5,885 nt of DNA, taken from assembly GCA_937873345.1 (NCBI GenBank), contig CALMRL010000162.1:1-5885 (forward strand). The letters run 5' to 3'. Under the pieces are notes generated by a model. It was not told the origin of the DNA. It did no database searches and was given only the letters and a program-made list of their open reading frames with translations. Each line of letters opens with the position of its first letter. Position 1 is the stretch's first letter. Made by a program: the position numbers and the translations under genes. Origin of the DNA: an uncultured Beijerinckiaceae bacterium. Its GTDB lineage: Bacteria; Pseudomonadota; Alphaproteobacteria; Rhizobiales; Beijerinckiaceae. This document shows positions 1 to 5,885 of this stretch, in pieces.

Positions 1-21
1 GGAGCCCGGCGGGCCCCCTCC

Positions 22-38
22 ACCGTGCTGCGCACGGT
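22..38. repeat. Second perfect hairpin adjacent to the first
   Basis: ACCGTGC (22-28) pairs perfectly with GCACGGT (32-38) around a TGC loop. It sits only two bases from the 41-65 hairpin, and both have CTGCGCA at their apex. The paired layout, flanked by CCCCCTCC, is what I would expect of the GC-rich intergenic palindromes scattered through alphaproteobacterial genomes. That recognition is from memory. A role in ending or protecting the transcript is also possible. Confidence 0.5.
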
Positions 39-40
39 CC

Positions 41-65
41 TCCTCCCCCGCTGCGCAGGGGAGGA
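41..65 (-). terminator. Hairpin after the pump gene, possible transcript end
   Basis: TCCTCCCC (41-48) is perfectly complementary to GGGGAGGA (58-65), leaving a 9-base loop (CGCTGCGCA) that can add two more pairs. It starts 28 bases beyond the pump stop. There is no T-run on the 3' side in the direction of transcription, so a classical intrinsic terminator is not shown. It may instead stabilise the mRNA end or belong to a dispersed palindromic repeat. Confidence 0.45.
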
Positions 66-92
66 AAGGCCAGCGATCGGCGCCCGGCGCGC

Positions 93-3000
93 TCATTCCG
101 CCGCCCGCCGGTGCTCGAACTCGTCGGGCATCTCGGCCGCCTCGAGCCGCGCCGTCGCCTGCCCGAAGAAGCGGGCGCGCAACCCATCCAGCGCCACGTA
201 GAGCACCGGCGTGGTGTACAGCGTGATCAGCTGCGACAGCAGCAGGCCGCCGACGATCGAGACGCCGAGGGGGTTGCGCAGCTCCGATCCCGTGCCGGTG
301 GCGAAGGCGAGCGGCAGGGCGCCGAACAGCGCGGCGAGCGTCGTCATCATGATCGGGCGGAAGCGCAGCAGCGAGGCCTGGATGATCGCCTCGTGCGGCG
401 CCATCCCCCCCTCGCGCTCGGCGTCGAGCGCGAAGTCGATGATCATGATCGCGTTCTTCTTGACGATACCCATCAGCAGCACGATGCCGATGAGGGCGAT
501 CAGCGACAGGTCCATGCCGAAGAGCCGCAGAGCGAGCAGCGCGCCGACGCCCGCCGAGGGCAGCGTCGACAGGATGGTGATGGGGTGAATCGCGCTCTCG
601 TAGAGCACGCCGAGCACGATGTAGATGACGATCGCCGCCGCCAGGATCAGCCAGGGCTCGTTGGCGAGCGAGGCCGAGAACTCCGCCGCATCGCCGGAGA
701 AGGTGCCGGTGATGTCGGAGGGCATGCCGATCGCCGCGCTCGCCTGCTTGATCGCCTCGATGGCATTGCCCAGCGACTCGCCCGGCGCGATGTCGAAGGA
801 CAGCGTCACGGCGGGGAACTGTTCGGTGTGCTGCACCGAGAGCGGCGCCGTGTCCCGCGTCAGCGTGGTGAAGGTCGAGAGCGGCACCTGCGCGGCGGTG
901 GAGTTCGAGACGTAGAGCGTCTTCAGCGAGTCCGAGTCGGCGAGGTAGCGCGGCTGCGCCTCCAGGATCACGCGGTACTGGTTGGTCTGGCCGTAGATCG
1001 TCGACACCTGCCGCTGCCCGAAGGCGTCGTAGAGCGTGTCCTGCACGGTCTGCACCGAGATGCCGAGCCGCCCGGCGAGCTGCCGGTCGATGCCGACGTA
1101 GAGCCGCAGCCCGCCGTCCTGCGCCTCCGAGGACACCCCGCGCAGCACCGGCGACTTGCGCAGCGCGGCGACCAGCCTGTTCGACCAGTCCGACACCTCG
1201 CCCGTCCTGGTGCCGTTCAGCGTGTACTGGTAGGGCTCGCGGCTCGACTGCGCGGTGATCTGGATGTCCTGCACGCTCTGCAGGCTGACGGCGATCTTCG
1301 GCAGCCGGGCGAGCTTGTCGCGCAGCCGCGCCATCACCGCGTCGACCCCGTCGCGGCCCCCTCCGTCCCTCGCATCCCGCGGCTTCAGCACCACCGAAAG
1401 CTTGCCGGCGTTGGGCGTCGCGTTGACCGTGCCGACGCCGACCACCGAGGTGACGCCGGCGACCGCGGGGTCGGCGCGGATGATCGACGCGACCTGGCCC
1501 TGCAGCTCCGACATCTCGTCGAAGGAGACGGTCGGCTCGGCGGTGGCGATCGCCGAGATCAGCCCGGTGTCCTGCGGCGGCAGGAAGCCCTTGGGCGCGG
1601 CGACGTAGAGGGCGATCGTCGCCGCGAGCGTGCCGGCGATCACGAGCAGCATCAGCGCCTGGTGCGCCAGCACCCATTCCAGCGAGCGACGGTAGCGGGC
1701 CGTGAAGGCGTCGCCGAGCCGCGCCAGCCGGCCGGGCTCGCGCGAGATGTCCCTGCGGTTGTGGCGCAGCAGCAGCCCGCACATCATCGGCGTCAGCGTC
1801 AGCGACACCATCGCCGAGGCCACGACCGCGATGGTCAGCACCAGCGCGAACTCGCGGAACATCCGGCCGACGATGCCGGTCATGAACAAAAGCGGGATGA
1901 ACACCGCGATCAGCGACACGGTGAGCGAGATCACGGTGAAGCCGATCTCGCGCGCGCCCATCAGCGCCGCATCGATCGGCCGCTCGCCGAGTTCGAGGTG
2001 GCGGACGATGTTCTCGATCATCACGATCGCGTCGTCGACGACGAAGCCCGTGCCGATGGTCAGCGCCATCAGGCTGAGGTTGTCGAGGCTGAAGCCGCAG
2101 AAGTACATCGCGCCGAAGGTGGCGATCAGCGACAGCGGCAGGGCGATGCCGGCGATGAGGGTGGCGCGGCCCGAGCGCAGGAACACCAGCACCACCAGCA
2201 CCACGAGCGCCACCGAGAGCACCAGCGTGAACTGCACGTCGGCGATCGACGCCTCGATGGTGGCGGTGCGGTCGCTGACGACGCGTAGGTCGACGCCGGC
2301 CGGCACCGACCCCTGCAGCTTCTTCAGCTCCGCCTTGATGCGGCTGACGGTCGCGACGACGTTGGCGCCGGGCTGGCGCTGCACGTCGATGATGACGGCG
2401 GGCTGCCCCTGGTACCAGCCGGCGACGTAAGCGTTCTCCAGCCCGTCGACGACGTCGGCGACGTCGCTCATCAGCACGGGGGCGTTATTGCGGTAGGTGA
2501 TCACCACCGAGCGGTAGGCGTCCGCCGCCTCCAGCTGGTCGTTGGCGCCGATCGCGTAGGAGAGCTTCGAGCCGTCGAGCGAGCCCTTGGCGCCGTTGGT
2601 GTTGGCGTTGCTGATGGCGTTGCGCAGGTCCTCCATGCCGATGCCGTAGCTGGCGAGGCGCTGCAGGTCGGCCTGGACGCGCACCGCCGGCTTCAGCCCG
2701 CCGAGGATGCCGACGTGGCCGACGCCGGTCAGCTCGGAGAGGCGCTGCCCGATCAGGGTGTCGGCGAGGTCGCTCATCTCGCGGATGGTGTGCGTCTTCG
2801 AGGTGAGCGCCAGCTCGACCACCGCCGTGTCGGCCGGGTTCACCTTGGAATACACGGGCGGGTAGGGCAGGTTCTTCGGCAGGGTCGAGGCGGCGGCGTT
2901 GATCGCCGCCTGCACGTCCTGCGCGGCGCCGTCGATGTCGCGGTCGAGCGAGAACTGCAGGGTCACCGCCGACAGGCCGAAGGCCGAGGAGGAGGTCATC

Positions 3001-3236
3001 GTCTGCAGCGACGGGATCTGGCCGAGCTGCCGCTCCAGCGGCGCGGTGACGAGCTCCGCCATCGTGTCGGGGTTGGCGCCCGGCAGCTGCGTCGTCACCT
3101 GGATCGTCGGGAAGTCGACCTGCGGCAGCGCCGAGATCGGCAGGTAGGAATAGCCGAGCATGCCCCCCAGCAGCACCGCCACCGCGAGCAGGAAGGTCGC
3201 GACCGGGCGCTTGATGAAGAGGGCGGAGACGTTCAT
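93..3236 (-). CDS. mdtC: MdtC-like RND multidrug efflux pump, inner-membrane permease (HAE-1 type)
   Basis: This proton-driven antiporter takes substrate from the periplasm or outer leaflet and passes it to the outer membrane channel. It has 1047 residues, full length for the family, and ends in TGA at 95-93. ATG at 3236 is chosen because MNVSALFIKRPVATFLL aligns directly with the start of E. coli MdtC (MKFFALFIYRPVATILL). Twelve membrane segments can be placed: one near 10-30, six between about 335 and 548, and five between about 860 and 1016. Two large periplasmic loops separate them. The proton-relay residues are intact: Asp401-Asp402 in TM4 (GFVVDDAIVMIEN) and Lys927 in TM10 (GIVKKNAIMIIDF), matching AcrB Asp407/Asp408 and Lys940. 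Other MdtC-like landmarks are FGQRQVSTIY near 739-748 and LYESAIHPITILSTLPSAG near 878-896. A short Asp/Gly-rich loop lies at 621-632. No partner MdtB-like gene is present, so it probably works as a homotrimer. The substrate is unknown. Confidence 0.97.
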   Translation of the reverse strand: MNVSALFIKRPVATFLLAVAVLLGGMLGYSYLPISALPQVDFPTIQVTTQLPGANPDTMAELVTAPLERQLGQIPSLQTMTSSSAFGLSAVTLQFSLDRDIDGAAQDVQAAINAAASTLPKNLPYPPVYSKVNPADTAVVELALTSKTHTIREMSDLADTLIGQRLSELTGVGHVGILGGLKPAVRVQADLQRLASYGIGMEDLRNAISNANTNGAKGSLDGSKLSYAIGANDQLEAADAYRSVVITYRNNAPVLMSDVADVVDGLENAYVAGWYQGQPAVIIDVQRQPGANVVATVSRIKAELKKLQGSVPAGVDLRVVSDRTATIEASIADVQFTLVLSVALVVLVVLVFLRSGRATLIAGIALPLSLIATFGAMYFCGFSLDNLSLMALTIGTGFVVDDAIVMIENIVRHLELGERPIDAALMGAREIGFTVISLTVSLIAVFIPLLFMTGIVGRMFREFALVLTIAVVASAMVSLTLTPMMCGLLLRHNRRDISREPGRLARLGDAFTARYRRSLEWVLAHQALMLLVIAGTLAATIALYVAAPKGFLPPQDTGLISAIATAEPTVSFDEMSELQGQVASIIRADPAVAGVTSVVGVGTVNATPNAGKLSVVLKPRDARDGGGRDGVDAVMARLRDKLARLPKIAVSLQSVQDIQITAQSSREPYQYTLNGTRTGEVSDWSNRLVAALRKSPVLRGVSSEAQDGGLRLYVGIDRQLAGRLGISVQTVQDTLYDAFGQRQVSTIYGQTNQYRVILEAQPRYLADSDSLKTLYVSNSTAAQVPLSTFTTLTRDTAPLSVQHTEQFPAVTLSFDIAPGESLGNAIEAIKQASAAIGMPSDITGTFSGDAAEFSASLANEPWLILAAAIVIYIVLGVLYESAIHPITILSTLPSAGVGALLALRLFGMDLSLIALIGIVLLMGIVKKNAIMIIDFALDAEREGGMAPHEAIIQASLLRFRPIMMTTLAALFGALPLAFATGTGSELRNPLGVSIVGGLLLSQLITLYTTPVLYVALDGLRARFFGQATARLEAAEMPDEFEHRRAAE
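3233..3236 (-). other. ATGA stop/start overlap joining adaptor and pump genes
   Basis: The adaptor's TGA (3235-3233) overlaps the pump's ATG (3236-3234) by a shared ATGA. The bases just upstream of the pump start (GGGCGAGCGCCGGCGA) hold no strong Shine-Dalgarno sequence. Start of pump translation by ribosomes finishing the adaptor is therefore likely, which would tie the amounts of the two proteins together. The overlap is seen directly; the coupling is inferred. Confidence 0.85.
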
Positions 3237-4573
3237 TCGCCGGCGCTCGCCCGATGGCCGCCGCCGTCTCGGCCATGATGCCGGGTGCCATCCTGCGCCC
3301 TCTCGGGTGGCCTGGCCGGCATCTCGGACTCGGTCGGCACCGGCGACACGCCGGGCTGGTGCAGGCCGGGCGTCTTGTCCGCCGCCTCGGCCGCCTTGTC
3401 GGGCGAGGGCTGGATCGCGCCGCCGTCGGTGAGCTTCTGGAAGCCCGAGGTGATCACCGTCTCGCCGCTGTCGAGGCCGGCCGTCACCACCGCCTGGGTG
3501 TCGTCCTGCTGGCCGAGGGTGATCGGGCGCATCTTCGCCTTGTTGTCCGCCCCGGCGAGGAAGACGAAGCTGCCGTTGGGACCGCGCTGCAGGGCGGCGA
3601 CGGGCACGATCACGGCGTCCTTCAGGGTTTCCACCTGCAGGCGGACGTTGGTGAAGATGCCCGGCCACAGCTGCAGCTGCGGGTTGGGGAAGTCGGCCTT
3701 CAGCTTCACCGTGCCGGTGGTCTGGTCGATGGTGTTGTTCACCACGATCAGCTTGCCGTGGTCGACGACCTGCTTGCCGGTGCCGTCGAGCGCCTGCACG
3801 TCGAGCTGGTTGAGGAGGCCCGCCTTGTTGATGCGCGGCAGCTCCTGCTGCGGCACGTTGAAGATCACGCTGATCGGCTGGATCTGCGACACGGTGACGA
3901 TGCCGGTGGTGTCGGTGGCGTGGATCAGGTTGCCGACGTCGACGTTGCGGATGCCGGTGCGCCCGGCGATCGGCGAGGTGATGTCGGTGTAGGACAGCGT
4001 GGTGCGGGCCGAGTCGATCGTCGCCTGGTCGATCGCGACCTGCGCCTCGCTCTGCGCCACGGTGGCGATCTGGGTGTCGTACTGCTGCTGCGTCACCGCC
4101 TTGGTCGCGCTGAGCTGCTTGTAGCGGTCGAGGTCGCGGTGGGCGTTGGCCAGCGTCGCCTCGTCGAGCTTCTTCTTGGCGACGTCCTGGTCGAGCGTCG
4201 CCTGGTACAGGCGCGGATCGATGCGGGCGATGACGTCGCCGGCCTTGACGCTCTGTCCTTCGGTGAAGTTCAGCGTGTTGAGGATGCCGTCGACCTGGGA
4301 GCGGATCAGCACCGAGATCAGGGCCTGCCCCGTGCCGACGCCCTCGACGTAGACCGGCACGTCGGCGCGGAACGACTTCGTCACCAGCACCGGCGTCGGC
4401 CCGTCGGCGCCGCGCTTGCCCTTGCCGCCTTCCCTGCCGCCGCCCTTGCCGGCCTGCTGGCCCGCCTGCTGCCCCGGCCTGTTGGTCAGGCCGGTGGTGA
4501 GGAACGGCAGCGCCAGGGCGGCGACCACGGCCAGCCCGGCGATCCAGGCCACGAGACGCCAAACCCTCTTCAT
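3233..4573 (-). CDS. mdtA: MdtA-like periplasmic adaptor (membrane fusion protein) of RND efflux system
   Basis: This adaptor links the inner-membrane RND pump to the outer membrane channel. It has 446 residues, against about 415 for E. coli MdtA. Residues 8-27 form an N-terminal hydrophobic segment without a lipobox cysteine, so it is a signal anchor or Sec signal. A basic Gly-rich linker follows (about 32-58). The lipoyl half-motifs lie near 84-120 (RSQVDGILNTLNFTEGQSVKAGD) and 196-215 (DITSPIAGRTG), with the alpha-hairpin between them (121-195, including LANAHRDLDRYKQLSAT). The beta-barrel (about 216-310, with NNTIDQTTGTVKLKADF) and the membrane-proximal domain (about 312-385, with VIVPVAALQRGPNG) follow. 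The last 50 or so residues are a tail not conserved in MdtA. ATG at 4573 is preferred because the same frame meets a stop at 4606-4604 with no other start between. The symbol reflects close resemblance to MdtA by eye; orthology is not proven. Confidence 0.96.
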   Translation of the reverse strand: MKRVWRLVAWIAGLAVVAALALPFLTTGLTNRPGQQAGQQAGKGGGREGGKGKRGADGPTPVLVTKSFRADVPVYVEGVGTGQALISVLIRSQVDGILNTLNFTEGQSVKAGDVIARIDPRLYQATLDQDVAKKKLDEATLANAHRDLDRYKQLSATKAVTQQQYDTQIATVAQSEAQVAIDQATIDSARTTLSYTDITSPIAGRTGIRNVDVGNLIHATDTTGIVTVSQIQPISVIFNVPQQELPRINKAGLLNQLDVQALDGTGKQVVDHGKLIVVNNTIDQTTGTVKLKADFPNPQLQLWPGIFTNVRLQVETLKDAVIVPVAALQRGPNGSFVFLAGADNKAKMRPITLGQQDDTQAVVTAGLDSGETVITSGFQKLTDGGAIQPSPDKAAEAADKTPGLHQPGVSPVPTESEMPARPPERAQDGTRHHGRDGGGHRASAGE

Positions 4574-4634
4574 CGCCCCACCCCGTTCCCGCCGGCGTCC
4601 TCGTCACCCGTCCGCGCCGGCTGCAGGTGCGCGG
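4574..4634 (-). promoter_or_regulatory. 61-bp gap between channel and adaptor genes, with the adaptor's ribosome binding region
   Basis: The gap holds a G-rich stretch (GGGGTGGGG, 4584-4576) two bases before the adaptor ATG, a poor and closely spaced Shine-Dalgarno candidate. It also holds a 7-bp inverted repeat (GCCGGCG at 4591-4597, CGCCGGC at 4615-4621) around a 17-base loop. I see no convincing -35/-10 promoter. The short gap and shared direction suggest that the channel and adaptor are cotranscribed. Confidence 0.4.
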
Positions 4635-5885
4635 CTAGGGCTTGACCTTTCCGGCATAGGCGCCGCCGAGCGCCTGGTACAGGGCGATCGCCTCGGTCAG
4701 CCGCGACAGGCGCACCTGCACCAGCGTGTCCTGCGTGGTAAATAACGTCTGCTCCGTCTGCAGCAACGTGACCACGTCGAGCACGCCCTGCTTCAAGCGG
4801 TCCTCCGATAGCTGCAGGGCGAGCCGCGACGCCGCAAGGGACTGGCGGGTCAACTCTTCTTGTTCGGCGAAGAGCTTCAGCGCGGTGAGCGCCCGGTCGA
4901 CGTCGGAGAAGGCGGTGACCACGGTGAGCTTGTAGGTGGCGACGAGCTGGTCCTGCACGCCCTTCTGCTGATCGAACTGCCCGCGCAGCAGGCCGCCGTC
5001 GAAGATCGGCTGCGCGAGGCTGTACGCCACCTCGTAGAAGAACGAGGCCGGCGAGAACAGGTTGCGCAGCGCGTTCGACTCGAAACCGGCGGTGCCGGTG
5101 AGCGTGATGGTCGGGAAGAAGGCCGCCCGCGCGGCGACGAGGTTGGCGTGCGCCGAGGTGAGGTTGGACTCGGCGTTCTCGACGTCGGGGCGCCATGTCA
5201 GCACCTCCGAGGGGATGCCCGGCGCGACCCGCGGCACGGGCGAGTTCAGCACGCTCTGGCCCGCCACCGCGACGCGCTGCGGCGTGCGCCCGAGCAGGAT
5301 GCCGAGCATCGTCTCGTTCTGGTTCGCGACCACCTGCAGCGGCGGGACCGAGGCGCGCAGGTTGGCGACCAGCGCCGCCTGCTGCGCCACGTCGAGCGCG
5401 GTCGCGGTGCCGGCCTTCTCGCGGTCCTGGATCAGGGTCAGGATGCGGGAGGAGTCCGTGACGTCCTGCCGGGCGAATTTGACGCGCTCGCGCGCGGCGA
5501 GGACGTTGAAGTAGGTCGTCGCCGTCATCGCGAGCTGCGTCAGCTGCACGGTCTGGCGGTTCCAGCGGCTCGCCGTGGCGTTCTCCTGCGCCGCCACGTA
5601 GGTCGCCCGGTTCTTGCCCCAGAAGTCGAGCTGGTAGCTCGCCGCGAAGGACGCGCGCAGGTCGGTGACGGAGGACGTCGAGCCCGAGGTGGTGGTGACG
5701 ACGCTGGTGCCGGTGGAGGTCGAGCCGATGCTGCTGGTGCCGCCGGTCCCCGTGAGGCCGGGCGAACCGATGACCCCCGCTCCCGTCCCGACGGTGCCGC
5801 TGGTGCCATTGATGCCCCCGCCCGTGGCGCCTCCGGAGCCGCTGCCGACGGTGGTGTTGCCGCCGCCTGTCCCCGTGGTGAAGCC
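4635..5885 (-). CDS. Outer membrane efflux channel, TolC/NodT family (5' end outside window)
   Basis: This is the outer membrane component of a tripartite RND efflux system, a trimeric beta-barrel with a periplasmic alpha-helical tunnel. The frame is open from the window edge to a TAG stop at 4637-4635, giving 416 visible residues. Roughly 120 or more N-terminal residues, including the signal peptide and any lipid-anchor cysteine, are expected beyond 5885, judging from OprM-type proteins. Visible residues 1-74 are a Gly/Thr/Ser-rich tract. Next comes the family landmark SYQLDFWGK (about 83-91), which matches the strand after the first barrel hairpin in OprM (WELDLFG). The second repeat carries the WRPDVENAE motif, then ARAAFFPTITLTG and the second barrel hairpin ending in SLAQPIFDGG, then a long helical region to the C-terminus. 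A GTG at 5597 could be mistaken for a start, but conserved sequence continues upstream of it. The adaptor gene follows after 61 bp, so the channel is first in the operon. The family is certain; the substrate is unknown. Confidence 0.95.
   Translation of the reverse strand, partial: GFTTGTGGGNTTVGSGSGGATGGGINGTSGTVGTGAGVIGSPGLTGTGGTSSIGSTSTGTSVVTTTSGSTSSVTDLRASFAASYQLDFWGKNRATYVAAQENATASRWNRQTVQLTQLAMTATTYFNVLAARERVKFARQDVTDSSRILTLIQDREKAGTATALDVAQQAALVANLRASVPPLQVVANQNETMLGILLGRTPQRVAVAGQSVLNSPVPRVAPGIPSEVLTWRPDVENAESNLTSAHANLVAARAAFFPTITLTGTAGFESNALRNLFSPASFFYEVAYSLAQPIFDGGLLRGQFDQQKGVQDQLVATYKLTVVTAFSDVDRALTALKLFAEQEELTRQSLAASRLALQLSEDRLKQGVLDVVTLLQTEQTLFTTQDTLVQVRLSRLTEAIALYQALGGAYAGKVKP
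5664..5885 (-). repeat. Low-complexity Gly/Thr/Ser-coding tract inside the channel gene
   Basis: These 74 codons encode 25 Gly, 20 Thr and 13 Ser, about 78% of the residues. There are no charged residues and almost no aromatics. The octamer CTGGTGCC (plus strand) recurs at 5704-5711, 5734-5741 and 5800-5807, but I see no long perfect tandem unit. The tract ends just before the conserved DLRASFAASYQLDFWG segment. By comparison with OprM and TolC it should therefore form the extracellular loop of the first beta-hairpin. It continues to the window edge, so its full length is unknown. Confidence 0.85.

Noticed and set aside
111..2288. Very long open frame (725 codons) on the plus strand, opposite the pump gene
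   Set aside because: Its product is dominated by Arg, Gln, Asp, His and Ala with no recognisable domain, as expected for the reverse of a GC-rich gene with biased codons. The pump on the other strand is unmistakable.
2485..3291. Alternative ATG at 3291 with a GAGAGGG sequence upstream and a protein-like beginning (MAPGIMAETAAAIGRAPANE)
   Set aside because: The frame runs out of phase into the pump gene, where it becomes Arg/Gly/Ala-rich noise. Using it for the pump would require a frameshift, and the pump already has a well-aligned start.
4474..4494. 7-bp inverted repeat (CCGGCCT/AGGCCGG) inside the start of the adaptor gene
   Set aside because: It lies in coding sequence for the Gly/Pro-rich linker, where GC-rich codons readily produce such stems. 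No other sign of regulation is seen.
3237..4607. The pump's reading frame stays open for 457 codons upstream, suggesting a 1504-residue fusion protein
   Set aside because: The upstream part reads out of frame through the adaptor and is Arg/Gly/Ala-rich. The pump's N-terminus aligns with MdtC at the ATG at 3236, so the extension is an accident of GC content.
3254..4645. 463-codon open frame on the plus strand, opposite the adaptor gene
   Set aside because: It is an Arg/Gly/Val/Asp-rich low-information sequence with no motif, and an antisense shadow of the clearly identified adaptor.
4635..5597. GTG at 5597 as the start of a short channel protein
   Set aside because: Conserved family sequence (SYQLDFWGKNRATY) lies directly upstream in the same frame, which stays open to the window edge.
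1..5885. CRISPR arrays, tRNA or rRNA genes, insertion sequences, attachment sites
   Set aside because: I found no regularly spaced repeats, tRNA-like cloverleaf, transposase gene or terminal inverted repeats. The three genes and short gaps account for nearly all of the window.

Overview
This window comes from a GC-rich bacterial chromosome or large replicon, most likely an alphaproteobacterium of the Hyphomicrobiales type (Methylobacterium, Bosea or Bradyrhizobium relatives). The lineage is inferred from the strong third-position G/C bias, the protein style (for example SYQLDFWGKNRATYVAAQ in the outer membrane component) and a pair of GC-rich palindromes after the last gene. There is no rRNA or other marker gene to confirm it.

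All genes lie on the minus strand and form one operon-like block that reads from the right end to the left. From 5885 to 4635 is the 3' part of a TolC/NodT-type outer membrane efflux channel gene, whose start lies outside the window. After a 61-bp gap comes an MdtA-like periplasmic adaptor (4573-3233). Its stop codon overlaps the start of an MdtC-like RND inner-membrane pump in an ATGA (3236-3233), and the pump runs to 93. Positions 1-92 are non-coding and hold two adjacent perfect hairpins, a likely transcript end or a dispersed intergenic palindromic element.

Together the three genes encode a complete tripartite proton-driven efflux system: the RND pump captures substrate from the periplasm or inner membrane, the adaptor bridges the periplasm, and the channel exports across the outer membrane. 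The pump and adaptor resemble E. coli MdtC and MdtA closely, but only one permease is present, not an MdtB/MdtC pair, and the channel gene comes first, not last. The substrate cannot be read from the sequence. No regulator and no promoter lies inside the window; the promoter is expected upstream of the channel gene, beyond position 5885.

I do not see a new system here. The most distinctive element is a stretch of about 74 residues, very rich in Gly, Thr and Ser, in the outer membrane channel, where the family has its first surface-exposed loop. The tandem palindromes at 22-65 are second in interest.
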